Source of the DNA: Lentzea fradiae
GTDB lineage: Bacteria > Actinomycetota > Actinomycetes > Mycobacteriales > Pseudonocardiaceae
Assembly (NCBI RefSeq): GCF_900100955.1
Contig: NZ_FNCC01000012.1
Location: 186,001-250,000 of the forward strand
Length of the DNA: 64,000 nucleotides
Reading direction: 5' to 3'
The position numbers and the translations under genes are program-made. Below are positions 33,194 to 41,512 of this stretch, piece by piece; within the stretch, counting starts at the first letter, position 1; every line of letters begins with the position of its first letter. The notes beneath the pieces are model-generated. The model ran no database searches. It saw only the letters and a list, made by a program, of their open reading frames with translations, and had not been told where the DNA came from.

Positions 33194-33616
33194 ATGGAAC
33201 CTGTTGTCGGCGCCACCCCGAAAGTCGTGCGTTCCGAAGAGGAATGGCGCGCCCAGCTCAACCCCGCCGAGTACGCGGTGCTGCGCCAGGCCGGCACCGA
33301 GCGTCCCTGGACGGGCGAGTACACCGAGACCAAGACCGAGGGCGTCTACGAATGCCGTGCGTGCGGCGCGGAGCTGTTCCGCAGTGACACCAAGTTCGAC
33401 TCGCACTGCGGCTGGCCGTCGTTCTTCTCCCCGCTCGCGGGCGACGCGGTCCTGCTGCGCGAGGACCGGACGCTCGGGATGAAGCGCGTGGAAGTGCTGT
33501 GCGCCACGTGCCACAGCCACCTCGGACACGTTTTCGAGGGTGAGGGCTACCCCACCCCCACGGACCAGCGGTACTGCATCAACTCCGTTTCCTTGAAACT
33601 CGTTCCGTCCGAATAG
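33194..33616 (+). CDS. msrB: Peptide-methionine (R)-S-oxide reductase MsrB
   Basis: A 140-residue MsrB with both structural zinc CXXC pairs (YECRACGAEL and VLCATCHSHLGH), the substrate-binding SHCGWPSFF, and the catalytic Cys in RYCINSVSL near residue 130. The resolving Cys of some MsrB enzymes is not obvious. It repairs oxidised methionine. Single gene. Confidence 0.96.
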   Translation: MEPVVGATPKVVRSEEEWRAQLNPAEYAVLRQAGTERPWTGEYTETKTEGVYECRACGAELFRSDTKFDSHCGWPSFFSPLAGDAVLLREDRTLGMKRVEVLCATCHSHLGHVFEGEGYPTPTDQRYCINSVSLKLVPSE

Positions 33617-33669
33617 GAGACTGGTCGTGAGTCCGGTCACCACGGACCGGATCGACCCTGGGAGGCACC

Positions 33670-33732
33670 ATGAACTTCTTCGGCACCGATGGCGAAGGCT
33701 CCGGCGGAGTCGACGGCGGCTCGTCGAGCTGA
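33670..33732 (+). CDS. Possible Gly/Ser-rich micropeptide
   Basis: A 20-residue open frame beginning MNFFGTDGEGSGG and ending in Ser, with GGGAGG before ATG 33670. It lies just upstream of the TIGR04222/MNIO cluster and shares its Gly/Ser bias but has no Cys. A competing frame starts at GTG 33627 in another phase. Evidence for expression is only the ribosome binding site. Confidence 0.25.
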   Translation: MNFFGTDGEGSGGVDGGSSS

Positions 33733-33842
33733 CCGGGGACGGGCAACCCTAAGGCTTCGTCAACAAGTCTTGTGGGCATGTGGCCTGCACCACACCATGA
33801 ACGTCACCGAAGTGACTTCGGGGCAGTCAGGGGGTGGGTCGC

Positions 33843-34724
33843 ATGCTGAGGCCGTGGGGGTTGTCCGGACCGGAGTTCCTCCAGCTGTACTGGATCGGAC
33901 TGGCACTGGCGGTGCTGGTCGCGGTCGTGGTCCGGGTACGCGTGCGAGCTGGTCGGGGAGACCAGCCCGTGCGCTCCCTGGACATGGACGAGCTCGCCTA
34001 TCTCGCGGGCGGTCCGAGGCGCGTGGTCGAGACGGCCGTCGCGCGACTTCTCACCGCGGGTGAGATCCGCACTTCACGGCGTGGCGCGGTGTCCACCACG
34101 ACCACCACGAGCCCGCGGAACCCGGTGGACCGCGCGGTGGTCGACGACTGCCGCCGCTACACCAACCGCACCGTCAACCTGATGATCCCGGCCGTCGCCG
34201 CCGGAGAGGCCGTCACCGCGATCGGGCGGCGGCTGGAGGCGATGGGCCTCGTCGTCGACCCCGCTGTCGCGAAGAGCGCGCTGCGCAAGGGAACTCTGCC
34301 GTTGTGGGCACTGCTCGTGATCGGGGTGGCGCGCTGGGTCAACGGCGTCGCGATCGACGCGCCCGTCGGCTGGCTGACGATGCAGCTCGTGCTCACCGGC
34401 CTGCTGCTCCTGCTGCTCACGCGGCGCTCCAAGCACGTCCGCACCGGCAAGGGGAACCGGGTGCTGGACGAGGCACGTGGCGGGGGCCTGCGCGCGGGCG
34501 CGCCGGACGAGGCGCTCTACGCGGGCGCGGCGGGACTCGTCGTCTTCGGCGGTCTCGCCGTCCACCCGGACCTGGAGGTGCGCAGCTCGTTGCTGGCGTC
34601 GTCCGGGTCCGCCGCCACGTCCGGCTCCACCTACAGCTCGTGTTCGGCCGGTTCTTCTTCGTGTTCGAGCGGGAGCAGCTGCGGCGGGGGCGGCGGCTGT
34701 GGTGGTGGCTGCGGCGGCGGCTGA
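33843..34724 (+). CDS. TIGR04222-type membrane protein with Cys/Gly-rich tail (1)
   Basis: A 293-residue protein. N-terminal helix (LQLYWIGLALAVLVAVVV), then the TIGR04222 region (DMDELAYLAGGPRRVVETAV, then ARLLTAGEI), two central membrane helices near residues 155-195, a soluble domain with AGAPDEALYAGAAGL, and a C-terminal low-complexity tail of about 35 residues made of Ser/Gly with five Cys (SSCSAGSSSCSSGSSCGG, then CGGGCGGG). The tail is the feature that defines the family in Streptomyces SCO6043-like loci. With the MNIO gene downstream, the tail Cys are the likely modification target (inference). Confidence 0.82.
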   Translation: MLRPWGLSGPEFLQLYWIGLALAVLVAVVVRVRVRAGRGDQPVRSLDMDELAYLAGGPRRVVETAVARLLTAGEIRTSRRGAVSTTTTTSPRNPVDRAVVDDCRRYTNRTVNLMIPAVAAGEAVTAIGRRLEAMGLVVDPAVAKSALRKGTLPLWALLVIGVARWVNGVAIDAPVGWLTMQLVLTGLLLLLLTRRSKHVRTGKGNRVLDEARGGGLRAGAPDEALYAGAAGLVVFGGLAVHPDLEVRSSLLASSGSAATSGSTYSSCSAGSSSCSSGSSCGGGGGCGGGCGGG

Positions 34725-34805
34725 TCGGTTCTTTTCCGTAACACCAGGAACCCGGGGGTGGATCTCACGTCGAAGAGGCATCGGCTCGGTGAGGGGGAGG
34801 TGCTG

Positions 34806-35567
34806 ATGGCCACGTTCTCGACACCGCACCAGGCGAACTGGTCCGCGGAGGAGATCGCGTTCCTGGCGAAGGGGCCGGGCAGAGCGGCGGAGGCGGCTCT
34901 GGCCCGGCTGGTGGAAGGCGGTCTCGTGCGCGTTTCCCGCGAGGGCCTCGTGACCGCCGTCCACCAGAACGGTTATGGCGCGACGACGCCGATCGAGGCG
35001 TTCGTCCTCTCCGGACTCCACGGCGCCGCACGTCCACTCCCGCAGGTGGTCCAGGTCGCCGCGGCGAGCCACGAGATGGCCGCGCTGCACCAAAGCCTCG
35101 TGGCCCGCGGGATGGTGCGTCCGCAGTGGGGACAGCCTCGCGGTGGTGTTCGCGCCGTACGAGTGCTGCTGGTCCTACTCGCGATCGTCGCGGCGATCGG
35201 CGCCATCGCGTTCAACGGCTGGATCATCCTGCTGGCCCTGGCGTTGGTCGTTGTCGTCGTCCTGCTGCGCGACAAGGGCAGGCTCACGCCGGACGGCAAA
35301 CGCGTTCTGCTGTACTCCTTCCGGAACCAGCGCGACAGCGCGGCGTTCCGCGGGCTCAACCGGGGCGGGCACCGTTCCAGGGGGTCCGGTTCGCACCACG
35401 CCACCGGCTACAGCGGCGGCACCCACGACTACTTCGACCACAGCAGCAACTGCGGCAGTTCGTCGAGCTGTTCCAGCAGCAGTTGCGGCAGCAGTTCGAG
35501 CTGTAGCAGCAGTAGCAGTTCGAGCTGTAGCAGCAGTAGCTGCGGCAGCAGCAGCTCCAGCGACTGA
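34806..35567 (+). CDS. TIGR04222-type membrane protein with Cys/Ser-rich tail (2)
   Basis: A 253-residue protein starting at ATG 34806 after GGGGGAGG. It opens with the conserved ANWSAEEIAFLAKGPGRAAE, then EAALARLVEGGLVRVSREGL. Two adjacent membrane helices follow (VLLVLLAIVAAIGAIAF and WIILLALALVVVVVLL). The last 40 residues are an almost regular alternation of Ser runs with single Cys (CGSSSSCSSSSCGSSSSC, repeated), seven Cys in all. The soluble part is homologous to its neighbours, whereas the tail composition differs (Ser in place of Gly). Confidence 0.85.
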   Translation: MATFSTPHQANWSAEEIAFLAKGPGRAAEAALARLVEGGLVRVSREGLVTAVHQNGYGATTPIEAFVLSGLHGAARPLPQVVQVAAASHEMAALHQSLVARGMVRPQWGQPRGGVRAVRVLLVLLAIVAAIGAIAFNGWIILLALALVVVVVLLRDKGRLTPDGKRVLLYSFRNQRDSAAFRGLNRGGHRSRGSGSHHATGYSGGTHDYFDHSSNCGSSSSCSSSSCGSSSSCSSSSSSSCSSSSCGSSSSSD

Positions 35568-35576
35568 GAGGGGACG

Positions 35577-36344
35577 ATGGCCACACCGACGAGCACCCAG
35601 GGCGCACAGCTCTCCCCGGAGGAGATCGGCTTCCTGGCCGGCGGACCGGGCAGAGCCGCCGAGACCGCGCTGGCACGGCTCCTCGACGCCGAACTGGTCA
35701 GGGTGGCGCGCGACGGCAGGGTGTCCGCCGTGCACCAGAACGGCCACGGCGCGACGACGAGCCTCGAAGCACGCGTCCTCAAGCAGGTGCGGACGCCCGT
35801 CTGGTTCCACAAGGTCGTGAAGAACGCGGCGAAGGACCAGGAGACGCAGGCCCTCCACCGCCGGTTGCTGGAAGCGAAGCTCCTGCGCCGCAGCCGCAAG
35901 CGGATCGTCGTGTGGTGGCTGCTGGTGGCCATCGGCGTGCTGCTGGGCCTGCTCAGCCTCCTGATGCCGGCGTTGCTCTTCGGCGCGTTCGCCTTCCTCT
36001 GGGCCGGGCTGTACCTGCGGGGCCGCCGTCCGCTCACGCGGGCGGGCAAGGCCGCGGTCTCCGGCACACCGGCGAGCGACCGGGTCTTCGCGGTCGCGCG
36101 GTACGGCTTCTTCGGCACCGTCGCCGGGCAGAGCGTCCACGAGCTCTTCGAGCTGCCGAAGGGCGTCGTCAAGACCGCTTCCGGACAGCGAAAGCCCGCC
36201 AAGCGCCGCCGCACCGGTGGTTCCGGCGGATCGAGCTGCGGCGGCGGTTGTGGCGGCAGCTGGTCGTCCGACAGCAACAGCGACAGCGGTGGCGGGAGCA
36301 GCTGCGGTGGCGGCGGTGGCTGCGGCGGTGGAGGGGGCGACTGA
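35577..36344 (+). CDS. TIGR04222-type membrane protein with Cys/Gly-rich tail (3)
   Basis: A 255-residue paralogue of the preceding protein (SPEEIGFLAGGPGRAAETAL, then ARLLDAELVRVARDG), with two central membrane helices (IVVWWLLVAIGVLLGLLSLL and ALLFGAFAFLWAGLYL). A basic linker (KPAKRRRTGG) leads to a tail of about 38 residues with four Cys in Gly/Ser context (SCGGGCGGSW, later SSCGGGGGCGGGGG). Its stop overlaps the MNIO start (TGATG), the closest coupling in the cluster, so this protein is the most likely direct partner or substrate. Confidence 0.85.
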   Translation: MATPTSTQGAQLSPEEIGFLAGGPGRAAETALARLLDAELVRVARDGRVSAVHQNGHGATTSLEARVLKQVRTPVWFHKVVKNAAKDQETQALHRRLLEAKLLRRSRKRIVVWWLLVAIGVLLGLLSLLMPALLFGAFAFLWAGLYLRGRRPLTRAGKAAVSGTPASDRVFAVARYGFFGTVAGQSVHELFELPKGVVKTASGQRKPAKRRRTGGSGGSSCGGGCGGSWSSDSNSDSGGGSSCGGGGGCGGGGGD

Positions 36345-37162
36345 TGGCGGGCATCGCGGACCTCGGCGTCGGCATCGGCTGGCGCCCGGAGATCGACCTG
36401 ACCGTGGAACGGCTGCCCGGCGTGGACTTCGTCGAGGTCGTCGCCGAGAACCTCCACATCGGACACCTGCCGGAGTCGGTGACGCTGCTGCTGGACCGCG
36501 GCGTGCCGGTGCTCCCCCACGCCGTGTCGCTGTCGCTGGGCGGCGCCGAGGAGGTCGACCTGGCCAGGGTCGAGCACCTCGGCGCGGTCGCGGAGGCGGT
36601 CGGGGCGCCGCTGGTGAGCGACCACGTGTGCTTCGTCCGCGCGGGCGGCCTCGACTCGGGCCACCTCATGCCGGTGCCGCGCACCAGGGACGCGCTCGAC
36701 GTGCTCGTCGCGAACGTCAGGACCGCCCAGCGGAACCTGCCGGTGCCGCTCGCCCTGGAGAACGTCGCCGCGCTGCTGGAGTGGCCCGACGGCGAGCTGA
36801 CCGAGGGTCAGTTCCTGGCCGAGCTGGTCGAACGCACGGACTGCTGGCTGCTCGTCGACGTCGCGAACCTCTACGCCAACGCCCGCAACATCGGCACGGA
36901 CCCCGGGCGGTTCCTCGACGAGATCCCGCTGGAGCGCCTGGCGTACGTGCACGTGGCGGGCGGTGTCGAGCACGGCGAGGTCTACCACGACACGCACGCG
37001 CACGCGGTGCTCCCGGAAGTGCTCGAACTACTCGACGAACTGTGTTCACGTGTTAATCCGCCCGGTGTTCTGCTGGAGCGCGACGACAACTACCCGTCCG
37101 ACACCGAAATCGCGTCCGAGCTGGCCGCGATCCGCGCCGTCGTCGACAAAAAGCGTGACTGA
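36344..37162 (+). CDS. DUF692 family multinuclear non-haem iron oxidase (MNIO)
   Basis: A 272-residue TIM-barrel protein of the DUF692 family, whose characterised members (MbnB, TglH, ChrH) are iron enzymes that modify Cys residues of RiPP precursors. Conserved metal-site segments are present: VLPHAVSLSLGG, LVSDHVCF, LALENVAAL, LVDVANLYANARN, YVHVAGG, DTHAHAVLP and LLERDDNYP. MNIOs need a small partner protein to dock the substrate; the next gene encodes a candidate. In contrast to known systems no short Cys-containing precursor is present and the only Cys-rich sequences are the tails of the three membrane proteins upstream. Confidence 0.93.
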   Translation: MAGIADLGVGIGWRPEIDLTVERLPGVDFVEVVAENLHIGHLPESVTLLLDRGVPVLPHAVSLSLGGAEEVDLARVEHLGAVAEAVGAPLVSDHVCFVRAGGLDSGHLMPVPRTRDALDVLVANVRTAQRNLPVPLALENVAALLEWPDGELTEGQFLAELVERTDCWLLVDVANLYANARNIGTDPGRFLDEIPLERLAYVHVAGGVEHGEVYHDTHAHAVLPEVLELLDELCSRVNPPGVLLERDDNYPSDTEIASELAAIRAVVDKKRD

Positions 37163-37163
37163 A

Positions 37164-37517
37164 ATGAGCGGCACTCCGACCGCGAGAGAAAAGCTCGCGT
37201 CTCAACAGGCGGCGCTGCTGAACGCATTGCTGGCGAACGGACCGGCTCCGGACGGGTTCGACGAACGACGGATCGACGTCGAGCGCCGCGCCCTGCTCGC
37301 GAAGCGGCGCGGCATCGTGCGGATGCTCGGTCCCGACATCGCCGACACCCTCGGCGACCGGTTTCAGCCGCTCTTCGACGTCTACGCCGCCGAAAACCCC
37401 CGCCGCACGGGCTCGCGCGCACGCGAGGACGCCGCCGCGTTCGCCGAATGGTGCCGTGCCGCCGGAGAGCTCCCGACCGGCCGCAAGGCGCGCTGGAAGT
37501 TCTGGCGGCCGAACTGA
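37164..37517 (+). CDS. SCO6045-like small partner protein of the MNIO
   Basis: A 117-residue, mostly helical basic protein: KLASQQAALLNALLANGPAP near the N-terminus, DERRIDVERRALLAKRRGIV in the middle, and a C-terminus ending RWKFWRPN. It has the character of the SCO6045-like domain found next to DUF692 genes in Streptomyces and occupies the position of the MbnC/TglI/ChrI-type partner proteins. It starts one base after the MNIO stop. A role in presenting the Cys-rich tail to the oxidase is inference. Confidence 0.78.
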   Translation: MSGTPTAREKLASQQAALLNALLANGPAPDGFDERRIDVERRALLAKRRGIVRMLGPDIADTLGDRFQPLFDVYAAENPRRTGSRAREDAAAFAEWCRAAGELPTGRKARWKFWRPN

Positions 37518-37564
37518 CGGACGAGCGTCTCATCAGCTCAAATCCTCCGTTCAGCCCCTGTGTG

Positions 37565-37608
37565 CCCCGGCCGCCGTCGATACGTTCACAGGCGTCGGGG
37601 GTCTTTTT
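37565..37608 (+). terminator. Terminator of the MNIO cluster
   Basis: CCCCGGCCGCC pairs imperfectly with GGCGTCGGGG and is followed by GTCTTTTT. It ends the TIGR04222/MNIO unit ahead of the subtilase gene. Confidence 0.65.
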
Positions 37609-37693
37609 GCAATGCCTTCGCATAACCCGCGAGAGGCCATCCGGCCTGCGCGGACCACAGCGCGCAGACAATTCGACCCACGAGGGGATTCGA

Positions 37694-40600
37694 ATGCGCG
37701 GAAAAACAACGGCACTGGGCGCCGTCACGGCGCTCGCCCTGACGGCGTTACCCGGAGCGGTCGCGACGGCCGCACCTCCGGCACGGCAGGCGGTCGACCA
37801 GGTCACCCTCGTCACCGGGGACAAGGTCCTGCTCGGCCCCGACGAACAGATCGTCGCCATCGAGCCCGGTGAGGGCCGCGGCACCTTGACGTTCAAGACG
37901 CACCGCGGTGCCGGCGGGCACACGATGGTCGTCCCGGAGGACGCGTTCGGGCCCCTGGCGGCGGGCCGGCTCGACCGCAGGCTCTTCGACGTCACGACGC
38001 TGCTGGAGTTCGGCTACCGGGACCGCATGCCGCTGATCGTGGACGGCAGAGCCAGACTGGCCGCGCGGAACACCGGCGACTGGTCCGCGCTGAAAGCCTC
38101 CGGGGACAAGATCTGGCTCGACGGTCTCCGCAAGCCGGTCCTGGACCGGTCGGTCGCCCAGATCGGCGCTCCGGCCGTCCACGAGCGCGGCATCACCGGC
38201 AAGGGCGTCAAGGTCGCCATCGTCGACACCGGTGTCGACGAGAACCACCCCGACCTGGTCGGCCAGCAGATCGCCGAGAAGAACTTCACCGACGACCCCG
38301 ACACCGTCGACCGCTACGGGCACGGCACGCACGTCGGCGCGACCGTCGCGAGCCACGGCGCGCAGTACGGCGGTGTCGCCCCCGGCGTCCAGCTGATCGA
38401 CGCCAAGGTCTGCTCGCTGAACGGCTGCCAGGACTCGTGGATCCTCGAAGGGATGCGCTGGGCGGCGGAGCAGGGCGCCCAGGTCATCAACCTGAGCCTC
38501 GGCGGCACCGACTTCCCGGAGGTCGACCCGCTGGAACAGGCCGTCGACGACCTCACCGCGGAGTTCGGCGTGTTGTTCGTCATCGCTTCGGGCAACGACG
38601 GCTCCACCGGCTCGGTCAACTCACCCGGCTCGGCGGACGCCGCGCTGACGGTGGGCGCCGTCGACCGCGACGACAGCCTCGCCTGGTTCTCCAGCCGCGG
38701 CCCGCGCGTCGGGGACAGCGGCCTCAAACCCGAGGTGACAGCGCCCGGCGTCGGGATCGTCGCGGCGGCCGCGGGCACGAACGGCGACCACATCGCGTCG
38801 GACGGCACGTCCATGGCGGCGCCGCACGTGGCGGGCGCCGCGGCACTGCTGCTCCAGCAGCACCCGGACTGGACCCCGGCGCAGCTCAAGTCGGCACTGG
38901 CCTCCACGGCCAAGCCCACGGCCGACGTCAGCGCGTTCGACCAGGGCGCCGGGCGCGTCGACGTCGCGAAGGCATCCGACCAGGTGCTGACCGCCGACGC
39001 CGTCACGCTGAACTTCGGCCGGTTCGAGTGGCCGCACGACGACAACGAACCGGTGACCAAGCGGCTCACGTACTTCAACCCCACCGACGAGACCGCCCTG
39101 CTGGACATCAAGTTCAGCGGTGACGTCCCGCGGGGCTCCTTCACCGTCAGCGCCGACAAGCTCTTCGTCCCCGCCAAGGGCTCCGCGTCCGTCGACGTCA
39201 TCGCCGACACGCGCGCCACCACCCGCGAGGGCACCCACTCCGGTGAGGTCGTCGCGACGTCCGGCTCGCAGACAGTCCGCACCCTCGTCGGGTTCGAGCG
39301 CGAGGGCGAGAGCTACACCCTCGCGCTCGACATGACCGACCGCGAGGGGCAGGACCCCGGGGTCTCCCTCACGTTCATCGACGGCCTCGACAACGACCTG
39401 CTGGAGATCGTCTTCGGCGAGGGCGACTCGAAGCTGCGCCTGCCCAGGGGCACGTACATCGTCGACTCGTCGATCGGGACCTCCGCGGGCACGGTGACGG
39501 TGATCGCGCCGAACGTCGTGCTGACCAGCGACCAGACCGTCCAGCAGGACGCCAGGCTCGCCAAACCGATCTCGATCACGGCCCCGCTGCCCGTCGGCGA
39601 CCTGGTCGTCGGCGAGGTCGTCTGGCGGCGCTCGTCCGGCGACCGCGCCCACCAGTCGACGATGGTCAGGTTCGGGGGCCTCGACGGGTTCCTGATCGCC
39701 CAGTCCGGCGGCAAGCTGCCGCCGGAGGAGATGTCGTCGCTGGTGACGTTGCACGCCAACGCCGCGGAGGAGGAGAACACCTACTTCCGGCTGGCCTACC
39801 CGTTCGGCGGCGGCCTGCCCGACGGGCTGACCAGCGCGCCGCGGCTGGAGGACCTGGCCCGCGTCGAGTCCACCGTCGGCACCCTCGAACCGGGCAGCAC
39901 CATCGGGAAGGGCGAGGTGTCGACCTCGGTGCACGGCCTGACGTCCGGCGCGGCGATCTACCCCGTGGGCTCCGGCAACAAGACCGTCGACCTGGTGACG
40001 ACCGAGGACGTGAGCTGGCAGTCGTACGCGACGGTCACCTACCCCAACGGCGCCATCCAGCAGGCCAGCTCGGCGTGGCGCCGCTACGAGGCGGGCAAGA
40101 CCTACCGGGAGGCCGAGGTCCAGCCGGTCTTCTCACCGGGCCTGCCCCCGTCGTCGGACCGCTACGGCGAGCGCTACGGCCACGCGATCAACCTCTTCGT
40201 GCCGATGGTGGCCGACGCGACCAACGGCTCCGGCGCGTCCACGATCGACAGCGCGCGCACCGCCCTGTACCGCAACGGGACCCTGGTCGGGGAAGTTCCC
40301 CTGACCAGCGGGACGTTCATCGGCCTGCCGATGGCGCGGGGTGACTTCCGCGCCGAGATGAGCGTCGACAGGAGATCGCAGTTCGAGTTCAGCACCGAGG
40401 TGTCGGCGGCGTGGACGTTCAAGTCCGACGGCGCGGAGGGCAGGGCGGACACGCTGCCGCTCTCGGTGGTGCGGTTCGCGCCGAAGCTCGACGCGAAGGG
40501 CTCGGTGCCCGCGGGCACGTTGCAACGGGTCGGGCTGTCCGTCCAGTCGCAGGGCGACACCGGCAAGGTGCGCGTCACCGGCGTCGAGTACTCGCACGAC

Positions 40601-40756
40601 GACGGCAAGACGTGGCGCCGTGCGGGCGTCGTCGGCGACAGCGCGCTGATCTACCACCCGGCGGACGCGCGGTGGGCCTCGCTGAGGGCCACCGCGACGG
40701 ACGCCAAGGGCAACACGGCCGAGGTGACGGTGATCCACGCCCACAAGGTGGGCTGA
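37694..40756 (+). CDS. Large secreted S8 family serine peptidase
   Basis: A 1020-residue subtilase. Signal peptide to about residue 27 (ending ATAA), a propeptide, then the catalytic domain with Asp in VAIVDTGVDENHPDL (near residue 180), His in YGHGTHVGATV (near 213), and Ser in SDGTSMAAPHVAGAAAL (near 375). The 600-residue C-terminal part has beta-sandwich character and ends in a PKD/Fn3-like segment. It is probably exported, autoprocessed and calcium dependent as in the family. It begins 177 bases after the MNIO unit behind a terminator, so a link to that cluster is not implied by transcription. Confidence 0.92.
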   Translation: MRGKTTALGAVTALALTALPGAVATAAPPARQAVDQVTLVTGDKVLLGPDEQIVAIEPGEGRGTLTFKTHRGAGGHTMVVPEDAFGPLAAGRLDRRLFDVTTLLEFGYRDRMPLIVDGRARLAARNTGDWSALKASGDKIWLDGLRKPVLDRSVAQIGAPAVHERGITGKGVKVAIVDTGVDENHPDLVGQQIAEKNFTDDPDTVDRYGHGTHVGATVASHGAQYGGVAPGVQLIDAKVCSLNGCQDSWILEGMRWAAEQGAQVINLSLGGTDFPEVDPLEQAVDDLTAEFGVLFVIASGNDGSTGSVNSPGSADAALTVGAVDRDDSLAWFSSRGPRVGDSGLKPEVTAPGVGIVAAAAGTNGDHIASDGTSMAAPHVAGAAALLLQQHPDWTPAQLKSALASTAKPTADVSAFDQGAGRVDVAKASDQVLTADAVTLNFGRFEWPHDDNEPVTKRLTYFNPTDETALLDIKFSGDVPRGSFTVSADKLFVPAKGSASVDVIADTRATTREGTHSGEVVATSGSQTVRTLVGFEREGESYTLALDMTDREGQDPGVSLTFIDGLDNDLLEIVFGEGDSKLRLPRGTYIVDSSIGTSAGTVTVIAPNVVLTSDQTVQQDARLAKPISITAPLPVGDLVVGEVVWRRSSGDRAHQSTMVRFGGLDGFLIAQSGGKLPPEEMSSLVTLHANAAEEENTYFRLAYPFGGGLPDGLTSAPRLEDLARVESTVGTLEPGSTIGKGEVSTSVHGLTSGAAIYPVGSGNKTVDLVTTEDVSWQSYATVTYPNGAIQQASSAWRRYEAGKTYREAEVQPVFSPGLPPSSDRYGERYGHAINLFVPMVADATNGSGASTIDSARTALYRNGTLVGEVPLTSGTFIGLPMARGDFRAEMSVDRRSQFEFSTEVSAAWTFKSDGAEGRADTLPLSVVRFAPKLDAKGSVPAGTLQRVGLSVQSQGDTGKVRVTGVEYSHDDGKTWRRAGVVGDSALIYHPADARWASLRATATDAKGNTAEVTVIHAHKVG

Positions 40757-40766
40757 CACCGTGACG

Positions 40767-40793
40767 GGAGGGGCCGCACCCGGCGGCCCCTCC
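40767..40793. terminator. Bidirectional terminator between subtilase and hemQ
   Basis: GGAGGGGCCGC and GCGGCCCCTCC form a perfect 11-bp stem with a 5-base loop between the convergent subtilase and hemQ genes. Confidence 0.85.
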
Positions 40794-40796
40794 GCT

Positions 40797-41489
40797 CTAC
40801 GGCAGGTTCAGGACGAGCTCGGACGCCGGGACGCGGGTGCCCGTGTAGAACGGGACCTCCTCGCGCACGTGCAGCCGCGCCTCGGTGCCGCGCAGGTGCC
40901 GCATGAGGTCGACGATGCGGTGCAGCTCGTCCGCCTCGAACGCGAGCATCCACTCGTAGTCGCCCAGCGCGAACGACGCGACCGTGTTGGCCCGCACGTC
41001 CGGGAAGTCGCGGGCCTCCTTGCCGTGGTCCGCCAGCATCTTGCGGCGGTCCTCCTCCGGCAGCAGGTACCACTCGTAGGACCGCACGAACGGGTAGACG
41101 CACACGTACTTGCGCGCCTCCTCACCCGCGAGGAACGCGGGGATGTGGCTGCGGTTGAACTCGGCGGGCCGGTGCAGGGCGACCTGCGACCAGACCGGCG
41201 TGGAGACCTGGCCGAGCGGGGTGCGGCGGAAGCCGGTGTAGGCGGCCTGCACCTGCTCGATCTCCTCGGCGTGCCACCAGATCATGAAGTCCGCGTCGGC
41301 GCGCAGCCCGGCCACGTCGTAGACGCCGCGGACGACGACCCCCTTGCCCTCCAACGCGTCCAGGTAGTCCTGGGTCTCGCTCGCGGCCGCGCCGCGGTCC
41401 TCCGGCAGCTTGCCGGGTTCGACCTTGAACACCGACCACATGGTGTAGCGGATGGTGTCGTTGAGCTCGTTGTAGTTCAGGCGCGCCAT
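40797..41489 (-). CDS. hemQ: Coproheme decarboxylase HemQ (ChdC)
   Basis: A 230-residue chlorite-dismutase-fold protein without the chlorite-specific distal Arg context. It carries the actinobacterial HemQ segments FMIWWHAEEIEQVQ, YPFVRSYEWYLLPEEDRR, LADHGKEARDFPDVR and SFALGDYEWMLAFE. It converts Fe-coproporphyrin III to haem b, using peroxide. It is the last gene of a hemE-hemY-hemQ operon, 23 bases after hemY, which is the coproporphyrin-dependent route of Gram-positive bacteria. Confidence 0.95.
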   Translation of the reverse strand: MARLNYNELNDTIRYTMWSVFKVEPGKLPEDRGAAASETQDYLDALEGKGVVVRGVYDVAGLRADADFMIWWHAEEIEQVQAAYTGFRRTPLGQVSTPVWSQVALHRPAEFNRSHIPAFLAGEEARKYVCVYPFVRSYEWYLLPEEDRRKMLADHGKEARDFPDVRANTVASFALGDYEWMLAFEADELHRIVDLMRHLRGTEARLHVREEVPFYTGTRVPASELVLNLP

Positions 41490-41512
41490 ACGTCCATCTT
41501 GGCACGGGCCTC

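Noticed and set aside
33627..33752. Alternative frame from GTG 33627 of about 41 codons with an Arg-rich middle
   Set aside because: Arg-rich composition is typical of a wrong frame and it conflicts with the better placed ATG 33670. Neither is strongly supported.
37448..37693. Longer start for the subtilase
   Set aside because: It would include the terminator and part of the SCO6045-like gene; a proper signal peptide starts at ATG 37694.
37694..40756. Subtilase as the dedicated protease of the MNIO cluster
   Set aside because: It is separated by a terminator and is a large, generally secreted enzyme; adjacency alone is not enough.
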